DNA from: Selaginella moellendorffii
Lineage: Eukaryota > Streptophyta > Lycopodiopsida > Selaginellales > Selaginellaceae
Direction of reading: 5' to 3'
Length of the DNA stretch: 64,000 nt
Assembly (NCBI RefSeq): GCF_000143415.4
Contig: NW_003314362.1
Span: 319,135 to 383,134 of the forward strand
Below the pieces are notes generated by a model. That model ran no database searches. It worked only from the letters and a program-made list of their open reading frames with translations, and was not told the DNA's origin. Shown piece after piece: positions 10,292-20,380 of this stretch. Numbering within the stretch: position 1 is the stretch's first letter; every line of letters begins with the position of its first letter. The position numbers and the translations under genes were made by a program.

Positions 10292-11791
10292 CTATTTCTG
10301 GTTGTTGGCAATTTCCATGGCTAAATTGTTTGGTGTCTCAAAATGGACAATAATATTTGCCTCATTCAATAGAAAGAATCCTATTGGTTTTGAAGATAGA
10401 TAAACAACAATTTTTTCTGGGGACTCCATAGCAAACTTGACCATAGACCCTTCATCCAAATTATAAATTTTATCCACCATTTTATCACGCACTGTAACTT
10501 TGATGGTTTTGTTGTTTGTGCAAAGTGTAAAGGGCGTTCCATCCCTCGTAAATCAGCTACAATAACTGGTTTTATTATATCAACTCTAACATTGTGAAAG
10601 AGCAAAATGAGCAAAGACTTTCAGCTTGAGTGAGACTTTGTTGGTTGTCAGGGATGAAATATCCACTAATCTGTATAATTGGAAGTTAGAGTTGAAAGTA
10701 GATATAAACAATTTACATTACCTTGTCTTTAGAAGTGAGACCACGGTGTGTTTTATAAACTTCATTGAGCCTCTGAATTTCATTTGAATCAACTAGTGGC
10801 AAAAAAAAAGTACTTCCAAGTGTTGCTAAATCACCTGATGCACTCATGCTTTTCATAATATTAAAAAATAAAAACTTTGGCATATATCCAGTATATAAAT
10901 TTGCTACAATATGATGATATTGCTCTTCATGCTCCAGATGCATATAGAGCTGTGAAAATATCTTAGAAATAGAAAATTAAATAGAAAAAAACATTACCAT
11001 AGTTACGTCCAAAGGATTATCAGAAGAAGCAATCTTTATTTTAGGAAAAACACCAATGTTGATTACAACAGCATGTATAGCTTGTGGATAAACTCTAGTA
11101 GCCATTAAAGATGATATAGAAGCTCCTCTAGTTGGCTGTAATCTTAATTTAACATCAAAATCATCTATAATTTGAATGATAGAAGAATCTGTAATATAAA
11201 GAACTTTTTCTGAAGTTCCATGGTGGTAAACTGGGTTTTTCTGTTGTTCAACCCATCTGCAGTGAGAGAATTATAATCTTGTTAATTTTTTTAAAAAAAA
11301 TTACAAACCTTGTAAGTGAGAAACATTTACCAACCATAAATTTATTATATAATCGTGCACACATGGATGAATTACCATATACAGTTAAAGTTTGCAAGCC
11401 ATGCATATCTATACAATCCATTATATAAGTTAAGTATTTTGCACTTCGCAGAGTGTTCTTTGCAAGATGAACTTTATAAGTTCCATACCTAGGCAAAAAG
11501 CAAATCAAAACTACAGAAAAAAAACGATTTCAAAACCATACGTAGATAAAACCTTTAGCTCAAGAATTTTGGTTGAATTTGCTTTTTCAAAGACAAGTGA
11601 TGCAATAGTGGCTTTTAGGATGGTCAACTTTGTCCTCTTTGCTTGTGAAACTACAAAACCAAAGAGAAATAAATCAAGAAATACTAAGGAATAAAGAGAA
11701 AAACCAAACCTTCATAAGAATTTGATTCTGTAGACAAATCGTCAGCTGGTGACGACTGAACAATATCCATAACACAATCCAAATCTGACAT
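10292..11791 (-). CDS. RPA1-like single-stranded DNA-binding protein (seven exons)
   Basis: Gene model built by hand. Exons on the minus strand: 11791-11710, 11650-11542, 11488-11309, 11256-10998, 10949-10722, 10670-10591, 10544-10292. Introns are 46-59 bp with GT-AG ends and all phases agree, giving 396 residues (start MSDLDCVMD). Residues about 40-130 resemble an RPA70 OB fold: a region starting 'KLTILKATIAS', then 'DCIDMHGLQTLTVYGN' and 'FMVGKCFSLT' (family: D-x-x-G-x-x-I-x-x-T-x-F-N ... V-G-K-V-Y-x-I-S). A second OB fold ends with 'GDLATLGSTFFLPLVDSNE', like RPA1 DBD-B ('sLS...sST...NPDIPE'). Cys306, Cys309 and Cys321 recall an incomplete DBD-C zinc ribbon. It lacks the RPA1 N-terminal domain and is much shorter than RPA1 (over 600 residues). 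The expected role is ssDNA binding in the nucleus. Splicing is intact but the coding sequence is A/T-rich, like the Helentron. The last acceptor is atypical, and family assignment is by motif only. Confidence 0.6.
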
Positions 11792-13162
11792 ATCTATGTG
11801 ATTGATTAAACAGAATTACCTCTAGTTAATTTATACTAGTGAAAAGATCCAAAAATAAACTAGACTTCACTTTGAAGAATCAAAAACATAAAAGAATAAA
11901 ACTTTGAGCTAAAAATTAAAATCTGTCAACTTGCCAAACTTAGGGTTACGGTAGACAATAAACCAATTCGGCAGGTGACAAACCTTCTGAACCTTTTCGT
12001 GCACTGACTCTCCTCATTTGTAAACATCCTTGCTAGATACTTCTCATCATTGACCAAGCTAAAGCTAGAAGCAGCCTGACTGTACTCCTCAGCTGCTACA
12101 ATCTCCCTCTATCGGTCGCTTAAGAAAAGAGGAATGAATAGGAATAGAAAGATTGTCCTCCACTGATCTTTGTTTTCTACCCACTGCCCACTCACATAAT
12201 AGGGAGCCATACAGAGGAAGATCTAAGCTCCATCCATAGATGCGTTCCAGGTTGATTGATTGATTCTGGGCAATCAATCAGTACCACCATAGTGGGTTTC
12301 TGATCCTGGATCGTGGCTCTCAGCTCAAACCTCCAGGGAGAGCCAATTCTCAATCAATTCACTAGTCCAAATATGATTTTCTTGATGCTTCCCAGGGACA
12401 AGAGCAATCCATTGGAGCCAGTGGACAATGCAGCGGCCAGGAACGACGATAGCATCATGATTGATCTCGAGGGGGCACTACTCAAATCCCTGAGCTGGTT
12501 TCAATGCTTCATGCTTGTCACAATTGAGGCTGGGAGGCCTCTATGAGCGCTCCTCCTATTTTTCATTCTACCCTTCATGTGGATCATTGGCTGCTTCGTC
12601 CATCTTGGCTCTAGATTCTCTGCTTCATGGCAGATCTTGGATTGAGGGCCCTGGCAATGGAACTTTGAGAGCTCCCTTGTAATTGCCATTATGGACATAG
12701 AGCCTAACCAATGCACTATACATTACACAGTTTCTTTGGCTCATGCTCCAAAAACCACGTATGCTCGTGATGATACAAAGTGGTTAGAAAAGTTTATAAA
12801 TTATAAACATGTTTATAAATTATAAATATGAAATTAATCTAAATGAATAACCACCATTGGATGATAGAATATTCAAGAATATTCAAGCATATTTTAAGTA
12901 TATTCATTACCATCTCAGTCCTCCTACACGTTTGCTTAAGCAAACTAAAAATGTGTGCAGGTTTTTATATTCATCAAAAGTAAGCAAGACATAGACTAGC
13001 ATTTGGAAGATTGGCAAAGCATTCCCTTGAAACCAACTATGACAAGATAAGATGCTTGGCACCACCGATATCTCATAGGCCACACGAGTGTATGAATATC
13101 CCTGAGACACGATCCAGGCCGTCAAGATATATCCGTTTAGGTTGTGAGTCCTAAATCGAGCG
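11792..13162. other. Stretch with no recognised gene
   Basis: Short open frames at 12089-12277 (minus), 12313-12546 (plus) and 12501-12716 (minus) show no domain and no convincing splice structure. It contains a 19-bp AT-rich tandem duplication at 12792-12829. Confidence 0.5.
12792..12829. repeat. Tandem 19-bp AT-rich repeat
   Basis: GTTTATAAATTATAAACAT followed by a one-base variant of the same 19-mer; each unit is itself nearly palindromic. Confidence 0.8.
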
Positions 13163-13769
13163 ATGTATGTCAGCGTGGGGAGTGCCATGGATGCCTGGGC
13201 GACGTTTGAGCGAATTGGCACCGGTGCGACCGTGTGTTTGAGGTTGGAAGAACCCGATGTCCCAGGGGGCACTGCCGAATTTGAGCTGAGCCGGGACGCT
13301 GTGGAGGATTGCAAGGAGATGGCCGGCAAGGAGGTGAGCGACACTCCACTCCTGGAGGACGAGGATGGCTGGCCTTTGACGGTGGTTCGCTTCTCCGACT
13401 CGCTCTACCGCATCAAGAATGTGGCCGCGGACAGCTTCCCGGAGTCCTTGGCGCTCATGGATTTCCACGCGCGCCGTCGCGTCCACGGCCTCTCGCCCCA
13501 GGATTTGGCTCGAGCGGACGAGGAGTACCTGTTGGCCAGGAAGATCCCTTTCACTATTCTCTTGGGCATTCATCACGTCTGTAGTAGCCTTTGATCTTCT
13601 TCGTCTTTGCCATTTACGTTTGAAGCTCTTCTTGCAGACTCTAGACTTTCTGGGGCATCCAGCAGTGGACACGGTTGGCAAGGTGATCAATGAGACACCA
13701 GGCAGGCCGAGGCTCTTGTCCGATCTCTCACTCGAGGAGATTCAAGCCAGAGGTGGACTGCAGTATTAA
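13163..13769 (+). CDS. Two-exon gene of unknown function (about 181 aa)
   Basis: Not recognised. Exon 1 is 13163-13576 and exon 2 is 13638-13769. The 61-bp intron starts GTCTGT and ends TTGCAG, and the two frames join exactly (phase 0). The predicted protein is acidic, without a membrane segment; it has the block 'GWPLTVVRFSDSLYRIKN' in exon 1 and ends 'DLSLEEIQARGGLQY'. The GC-rich coding bias matches the neighbouring NOP14 and PPR genes rather than the AT-rich repeats. An alternative start is Met at 13187. The open frame in the opposite strand (13690-13151) is taken as a shadow, because only the plus strand gives an intron with matching phase. Confidence 0.6.
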
Positions 13770-14499
13770 GTTTTTTCATCGAGTCTCCTGTTAACTTTTC
13801 TTCTTTGCAAGACTGAGAAGGGCTGATTTCTATCTTTGATATTCCCCTTTGAAGTCTTATAAAAAAAAGAGGTTGAGTGAGTCTAATCCAAGTTTCTGTT
13901 GTTTAGAATAGAAACGATCCTTTGTTGTCGTTTTTGCTTGGAATTTTGTGTTTGTGTTCTTCCAGGCATGAATTTTTTCGTGTTCACTGTTCCAAGAACG
14001 AGCTCCTGAAATTCATAAGAACGCGTGGCGTCCAAAGGTGATGGATGTTGATTAAAATATTGTATAAAATCAGTGATGTAATACAACCATTATATATCTG
14101 GGATATGAATATAGATGATAAATTTTATGTTGGACCTCGAACAATTTAAAACAAAAAAGTTTAGCTATGATCAATTTTTCTTTCTTACTATATTGAGAAA
14201 GGTTTTGACAATTCTTTGGTGAAAAGCTGTCTCTTAAAATCGTCTTCCAGCTGAATTAATTTTCTAGAAGTTGAAAAGAAAAACATTTTCAACTTTTACA
14301 CTTTTTCTTCTATTTTTCTTTGTATGCTGAATTTGCATATTCACGTACATCTTCTCATCCCCACCAAATAAAATATAAGTTAGTTCAAACTATTCTAGAT
14401 AATATACTTACTAGACTATTAGCTTTTGCAGTTATTCTATTAAAATATTTTTCATGATCAAGTCCTTACTGATGACAAAAAGCCTCCTCTTCACACCAT
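13770..14499. other. Intergenic, nothing recognised
   Basis: AT-rich sequence downstream of the two-exon gene; no coding signal or repeat seen. Confidence 0.5.
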
Positions 14500-15190
14500 A
14501 ATGTCTTCTATGCATCATCTTCATTTGGATCTTTCCACTGCCATAATACTTGACAATCTCGGGATTTACAAGCATGCCATCCAAAGTCAGCCTCTTGCTT
14601 GGCTCCATAAAAAGTATTTTCTAGATGAAATCTTCCACTTTGCACAATGCAAAATCGTTTGGAAATGCCAAGAAATCCATCTTTACCCTCAGTTTATAGT
14701 TTCTTACCAACTCATACACAATAACTCACAGTCCCCACACGTCCACAACCAACATGTAACTCTCATGATCCTCAAGCTCCATCTCTCTTCACTGCCACCA
14801 CCTCATGCACCATGTACTTCAATGTTCCACAGTTGACAATACTGCCGCATGTCCCACTATTTGTTCGTGGCCATGCCAAAGTCTCCAATCACCACTTCAT
14901 CCTTGCAGTGGCATTGAGCCTCTCAAAGATGTTTTTGAGCTTGAGATTGCAGTGGACAACCCCTCTAGAGTGCATCCACTTAGCATTTTTACCAATGTTT
15001 TGATTGTCTTCACAGACCCTGGATCAATCACTCTGCCAGTCTAGGGCGGCATAACTCCATGTCCCATAGCACCTCCTAGCCCTCATAAAATTCTTGTTGT
15101 CAATAATTTCACAAACTCAAAACTTGGACATGACCCAGCTTCACATTGATCCAACAATTTCCTGATATACCTCTTGAGAAACTTGAACCT
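14500..15190 (-). pseudogene. Protein serine/threonine kinase pseudogene
   Basis: Read on the minus strand the region contains eukaryotic protein-kinase C-lobe landmarks in order: 'HSRGVVHCNLKLKN' (catalytic loop, family HRDLKxxN, with the catalytic Asp changed to Asn), 'VIGDFGMA' (DFG metal-binding motif, about 14870-14892), 'CGTLKYM' (activation segment), 'VVDVWGL-stop-VIVYELV' (family D-V-W-S-x-G-V), and 'EPSKRLTLDGMLVNPEI' (C-lobe arginine motif). At least two stops (in the W-G-L-x-V block and before 'KILFMEPSKR') and frame changes between VIb and the DFG motif make it non-functional. The N-lobe was not clearly found. Confidence 0.75.
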
Positions 15191-15508
15191 TAATTTAGGC
15201 TAATTACTTTTAAAAAATCTTTAATTTAAATCTTGGTAAAATTCTCAAGCTAATTGGACTAAGAGACATGGACAGCGTGTACTGGCTCGCTGGAGTTTTG
15301 CATGGCATGTTTGGAGAGAGGTGGTGGCGATGGGGATTCCAACACTCCACGAATGGATTCTCTATCATATTTCAGTCCCAGAAAAGACGGCAGCGATGCC
15401 TAGAGTTTCAACAGAGAAAGAGGTGTTGCTTTGCCACAAAATTATGAGCTTTGACAACGTTTCGATTTGGACTTCCAAAATGCACAAACTAACGCATGGC
15501 ATGAATGG

Positions 15509-15516
15509 TATAAAAA
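15509..15516 (+). promoter_or_regulatory. Possible TATA box
   Basis: TATAAAAA about 210 bp upstream of the Met at 15720 and 33 bp upstream of an ATG at 15549, which is followed within three codons by a stop or a possible GT donor. Confidence 0.35.
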
Positions 15517-15719
15517 GAGCTCTCGCAAGAGAAGAAGAAACCAAAAGAATGGCCGGGTGAGGATCTGTTTCACGAGGCCGAACTCCAAGGTCCAAGGCAC
15601 GGCAGCGTCCAGCTCGAGCACTGATCACGGCATCCAGTTTCACTGATGATTCAAGAGCGTCCTGTACCTGTACGAGCTGCCAAGCACTGGCTGCAACGAC
15701 GAGCTTCAGGGGTGCAGCG

Positions 15720-16151
15720 ATGCGGATAGCGAGTCCCATCGCCAGAAGCTCCGGGCCAGCGCTGGCTAGCCGTGATGATCCCGATGCATCACGCTCGGCA
15801 ACCTTGCCAGCGATGGTAGCGTTCGAAACAGTTCGGGAGGACGAGATGATTCCATACGTGGATGGCTTTCCATGGGATTCCGCGGAGGAGCTGGAACGTG
15901 CAGCTTGCGGGCCTTTTTCTCCCGAAGAAATAAAGGATGCAGCGTCAGAGGAGGGGCATTTTCCATGGCAAGAAGTGGAAGACCTTCCACCACCTCACGA
16001 GGCCAACGATGATCAAGCAACGACGACAGCGCCAGCTCCAAGGAGAACAAGCAGAGGCACTGAACAAGAAGAAGAAATCTATACATGGAAGTCGAAGGTG
16101 ATGAGGCATAGATCGAAACTAGTTCAACTAATCCGGAAAAACTTATTTTAG
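15720..16151 (+). CDS. Hypothetical protein (143 aa), possibly organelle-targeted
   Basis: Not recognised. The first 30 residues are rich in Arg, Ser and Ala with few acids, which would suit an organellar presequence. The middle is acidic and proline-containing ('PYVDGFPWDSAEELERA', 'GPFSPEEIKDAASEEG'), and the tail is basic ('WKSKVMRHRSKLVQLIRK'). The frame is open upstream to a TGA at about 15558, so the true start could be upstream after an intron (an ATG at 15549 is followed by GTGAGG, a good donor). The stop lies 20 bp from the stop of the convergent NOP14 gene, so their 3' UTRs probably overlap. It could be a lineage-specific gene or a chance GC-rich frame. Confidence 0.45.
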   Translation: MRIASPIARSSGPALASRDDPDASRSATLPAMVAFETVREDEMIPYVDGFPWDSAEELERAACGPFSPEEIKDAASEEGHFPWQEVEDLPPPHEANDDQATTTAPAPRRTSRGTEQEEEIYTWKSKVMRHRSKLVQLIRKNLF

Positions 16152-16171
16152 CTGTAGAAATAAACATTGTC

Positions 16172-19100
16172 TTAACGGCGCCTTTTCTTCTTTCGACCCA
16201 GCTGACCGGACTTGGCAGCCGCCTCTTGTTCTTCCAAGAATGCCATGGCTTTCTTGTACTTGTCTTCACGCTCCTGCTCGGCCTCGGCTCGTTCTTTCAG
16301 TTTCTCTGCAGCCAGGAACTGGTTGTCTTTCCTCAGCTCCCGAGCCGCGCCTTTGGCTTCGCGTTGGATTTGGCGCCGCAGCTTCTTCCTCTCCGCCCTG
16401 TCTCGATCAATATCGTAGTCTCTTCCCTTGGCAAAACTGAGAAAGAAGAAGAATACCACCACGTTAGAAGAACAATCGTAAAGCGGCGACTACGTACTCT
16501 TCCTCAAACTTCGGGTTGAACTGCTTGATGGGAGTGGGTTTCTTCAGCCGCAATTGCAAAGGCTGCCGAAACTTTTCCAGCTCCTCTACTGTCTTATGGA
16601 TGAGCTCGAGCGTGTCAATTATGGATGCCTTTAAACTCTTTGGGAGGAGCTTTGAGGAGGACAGCTCCAGCAGTACAGGAACGAACTCCCTGAGGATCTC
16701 GGGACTAGACGGTAAGTCGTTGTAAATCGTTACAAATCCTTTCAATGTTTGGATGGAAGCATTCAGGATGCCACACCTGAATTTACCAGAACCGAGTTAT
16801 TAAACGACCTCAGCGGTATAACCAAACCTGAAGGAGTCCGTGTCAAAGATATCCAAATCGCCATCTGCCGCCACTAACTCTGGGAAGTCCAGGTCGCAAA
16901 AGCTTTTATCAGAATTGTCGTCCTTGAGAAGTAACCAAGGCCGACTTCCAACCAGCTCTCTCAAAAATTGTGGACCCTGGAAACCACCAGCTTACTTCAG
17001 AAAAAGAAAATGGTCATACAAATTTACCGTTTTTCTAGCCGCGCTACTATCTGGCAGGCCCGTCGACAGCAGCACCAACAAAAAGCTCAAAGCCTCTGGG
17101 AAAAATCTCCGAGCATGTTTCATGATCTATCAAACAAAAGCAGGTTAAAGCAATAAAAATAAAAGATGAAAAAATCGGTGCTCACTGAAAGTGCCAATGA
17201 GCATAGAAAGGCTCCAACTCCAACATCTCGGCCTGAAGTAACTGGACAACGCATCAAATACTCTCCCAACAAAAGTACCAATGGTGTCATGACTACATGC
17301 CGAAAGTCCGATCCAGGAAATATAAGAGACCAAAGCCTCATCAAGAGAAGAGTTCTCACTGACGGCCAGCAGCTGCTTTCATCTCCATCTACACTGGATT
17401 AAGGTCGAAGTTAAAACAAAAATGGACATTGAAACGCGCAAGAGCAGCATACCTTTGCTTCGTAGCTTGTCCGACAAAACTTGTTGCATGCGTATCAGCC
17501 TTTCACGTGCACACGCAGCTGCGTAATAAGGCGTCTCTAAACTCATTTCGATCAACGGCTTCGTTAGCATGTTGATTCTATCCAGAGGTAACGGTTTCGC
17601 TCCCGCCAAATCCGAAATGTACAACACCAAAACATTGTAGAACACCTGGAGCAGAAAAGATTAGTCAGGGAGAAACAGAAAAACCAAGATAAACAAGTAC
17701 CTGCATCTTTTTCCTGTTTTCGGCCGCTAGACTGATGGCATTACAAGCTCTGATCCGTTGAATTGCCACCCCTAGCTCCTCAGTCGACCTGTGTTTAACC
17801 AGCCCCAGGAGCTGTTCGAGAGTCTGAGGTGCGTTGATAACGAACGGAAGCTCACGGGACTCTTCTATATCTTTGTCGTCACTCTCGTCTTCCTTACGCA
17901 ACGTAGATTTCACCTCCTCGATTAGCTCCTCCCTCGTGGACTCCTCACTGCCTGATGTTCCGCTGTCTTCACCTTGTACAGCTTCATCGAAGTCAGTGTC
18001 TTCTTCATCATCGTCGTCGCCATTTTCCTCATTGTCAGTATCGCTAGCATCTGGATTCTCAGCCTCAGTCCTGGCCATGACTTCGTCCACCCATCCCTTT
18101 TCTTGATACTCCTCTTCCAGAACAAAGTTTTCACCGAGATCATCACCAGATATCTCAGCACGCTTTCTCTTCTTCTTCCGCTTCGAACCTCCGTCGTCTT
18201 CGTCGGCCTCAGAGTCTGATTCCTGCGCTCCGGTCATTCTTTGTATCCGTTTTTTCTAAAGCACGCAAAAGTTTTGTCAGAAAGTCTACAGAACTTGGAA
18301 GATTCATTACGTGCCTCGAGCTCCTCTAGACGTTCTTTTTCCTCCTTTGCAATCTCTTCGGATGTCTTTAGCCTCTCCGAAGCCTGTGCGCGTATTTCAA
18401 AAGCCATCTCCTTCATCAGCTTGTCGTAGTCATCTGGTTTCTCCTGCACAAATATATAAGCCAAGTATTGCAGGACAGTGTGTGAAGTACCTTCTCGGTA
18501 TCTGCGTCAGAAGCTTTATCATTCTTAATCGAGCCTTTCGCCAAGAGAGCCTTCAAAGTATTAATCTTTTTGGGACGCATCAAAGAGAGCAGAGCTGGCG
18601 TTTCGGCCAAAACTTTAAAATCGCTGTCCAGCTTTTCTCTGAGATCAAGGTCGTCTTCTTTTTCTTTGGCTTTCACGGCCTGCAAATAAGCAAAGTTGAG
18701 TACGCCGGTGTATGGACCGACCAAATGAGCATACCTTGAAGTGCTTGCTTTTGGCAATAACTTCTTCCATAATTTCTTTCTTTGATCGTTTCTCCTGATA
18801 CCAATCGCATCTTAAGAGTGAAATCACCTTGAAAGAAATATAGAAACTATCTGACCTTTCTTGCGGGATCAGCGTCCGTGAAACCACCTCCGAAATTGAG
18901 CTCTTTTTGTGCTTCGGCAACCTGAGGAAGCTCTTCTTCATCGTCTCCCGAAACATCTTCATTAAAGTCATCCAACATCGATAAAGCTGCTCCCTTGTGA
19001 GTAAGAAGATCTCCCTCTTCTTCTTCTTCTTCCTCAGCGTCGGGCAGTGCAAACTTACTCTTCCTCTGGAGTTGAGCCTACACGAAAGACCAACCAAGAG

Positions 19101-19486
19101 ACTTAGTTTCTAGCAATAAAAAAAATTGCACCAGTCTTTCACGTTGAAACCGCACAATCGCCTTCTCATCCTCGCTCATCTCTTCGTCATTCTCTCCAAA
19201 CCGACGATCAACGAAAGCATTGCTCTTGTGCCGCAGCTTATACTCCCGCAATATCGTCTTCTTCCGCTGCAAAACTTCCCCACAATCGGCTCCAAATCGA
19301 AAATGCATTGCATACGGGTACCTTCTCAATGCCGCGGGATCGCAACTCGCCAATCCTGCGCCCCTCGCCCTTCTGCTTCTTGCCGAGAATGTCAAATTTC
19401 CGCCGCGACCACAGCGTCTCGAAGAGACTGGGAGCAGCAGCAGCCGGACGAGGCGCAGCCTTGGCCGGGCGCTTCTTCTTGGCCAT
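16172..19486 (-). CDS. NOP14: Nucleolar protein 14 (NOP14), 13 exons
   Basis: Complete gene, 880 residues. Exons on the minus strand: 19486-19322, 19266-19132, 19077-18856, 18794-18735, 18679-18491, 18443-18315, 18255-17701, 17645-17453, 17388-17186, 17126-17028, 16976-16828, 16776-16498, 16436-16172. All phases agree. NOP14 is a component of the nucleolar small-subunit processome, needed for 18S rRNA maturation and 40S assembly. Landmarks: basic N-terminus MAKKKRPAK; 'YKLRHKSNAFVDRRFGE' (exon 2); 'KRSKKEIMEEVIAKSKHFK' (exon 4); acidic central tracts (exons 3 and 7); 'FNPKFEEDFAKGRDYD' across the last junction; and a Lys/Arg-rich tail KKKRRR. Length is close to other plant NOP14 proteins. The exon 6 / exon 7 junction needs a GC-AG intron (GAG|GCACGT) to keep frame. 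tRNA-Thr starts 92 bp upstream on the other strand. Confidence 0.93.
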
Positions 19487-19578
19487 CGCTTAAACCCTAA
19501 ACGTTTAGGGTTCTAGCATCTATTAATTTTTATCGAGGTACATATTAAAGACCTCTAAGCCATGGTTATAAATGTTAA

Positions 19579-19652
19579 GCTTTCATAGCTCAGTTGGTCA
19601 GAGCACCCGTTTAGTAAGCGGGAGGTCCCGAGTTCAACTCTCGGTGAAAGCA
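19579..19652 (+). tRNA. tRNA-Thr (anticodon AGT)
   Basis: 74-nt cloverleaf with all arms: acceptor GCTTTCA/TGAAAGC plus discriminator A; D arm GCTC...GAGC; anticodon stem CCCGT/GCGGG with loop TTAGTAA (anticodon AGT, decoding ACU and, after A34 to inosine, ACC); variable loop of 5; T stem CCGAG/CTCGG with TTCAACT loop. There is no intron and no encoded CCA. It lies between the divergent NOP14 start and a PPR fragment. Confidence 0.95.
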
Positions 19653-19774
19653 GCTTGCCCTCTAAGGCGAGTGAGCTTAGCCAGCTTCGATAATGCGGGA
19701 AAGAAGAAACTCATTATCAAAGGTATAGCGTTTGGCTTCACCCCTTCCATATCTTCGCAGCTCAAACACTTCTC

Positions 19775-20290
19775 TTCAGTTGCTGGCACCGGGAAGCAAC
19801 AGTCGAGGAGCGTGACGAAAGTTACTCAATCCGGCTGGAAACCTTCTAAATCCATCTGCTGAAACAGCTCCCAAGTGCCTTGAATTCCAGGCGGCGAGGA
19901 TGGCGGAGATTGTAGTGGCGCTGGGCGTCACCGCCGCCTCGAGGAGCATGATCCGGAAGATCCCAAATGCCCGGGTGTGATGCCCGTTCTGGGCATATGC
20001 GGAGATCATCGCGTTCCACGCGATTACATCCCTCTCGCCCATCGCCTGGAAGATCTCCTCAGCTTGAACTACGCAGCCGCAGCTAGCATACATCCTGAGC
20101 AGCGCGGTTTCCAGCACCACCAGATTCCCTCCAAGATCGTGAATACATGCCGAGCAGCGAGATCGCCACCGATGGATTGTGGTGGCGCTGGGCGTCACCG
20201 CCGCCTCGAGGAGCATGATCCGGAAGATCCCAAATGCCCGGGTGTGATGCCCGGTGTGGAAAATAGATCTACCCCCTGAGCTTCTCTCCA
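19775..20290 (-). pseudogene. Rearranged inverted fragment of the adjacent PPR gene
   Basis: The minus strand re-encodes parts of the PPR gene at 20381-22885. 19889-20140 is nearly identical to the reverse complement of about 20834-21085 (residues near 'METALLRMYASCGCVVQAEEIF'-type motif to 'AVTPSATTISAILAA'). A second partial copy at 20181-20253 repeats the part near 20992-21062, and a scrap between them matches about 21150-21180 ('HRWRSRC' frame). It is a patchwork duplication, not a gene; an open frame of 171 codons survives by chance. Arms and parent gene form an inverted repeat with a spacer of about 700 bp. Confidence 0.85.
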
Positions 20291-20380
20291 AAGCCCATGG
20301 TTGGCATCATTCTTGACAATGATAAAATTTAAATCGAATCTTGACTAGAACTAGTTTTGGACAAACACAAAGATGCATGA

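Noticed and set aside
3546-11791. Helentron and RPA1-like gene as one transposon
   Set aside because: Attractive, but the 5' hairpin lies between them, spacing is 1.7 kb with unrelated repeats, and no common termini were found; kept as a hypothesis only.
13151-13690. 179-codon minus-strand frame opposite the two-exon gene
   Set aside because: The plus strand gives two exons joined in phase by a normal intron; the minus frame has no such support and no domain.
15766-16269. 167-codon minus-strand frame near the 3' end of NOP14
   Set aside because: Crosses the NOP14 stop and 3' UTR in a different frame; no motif.
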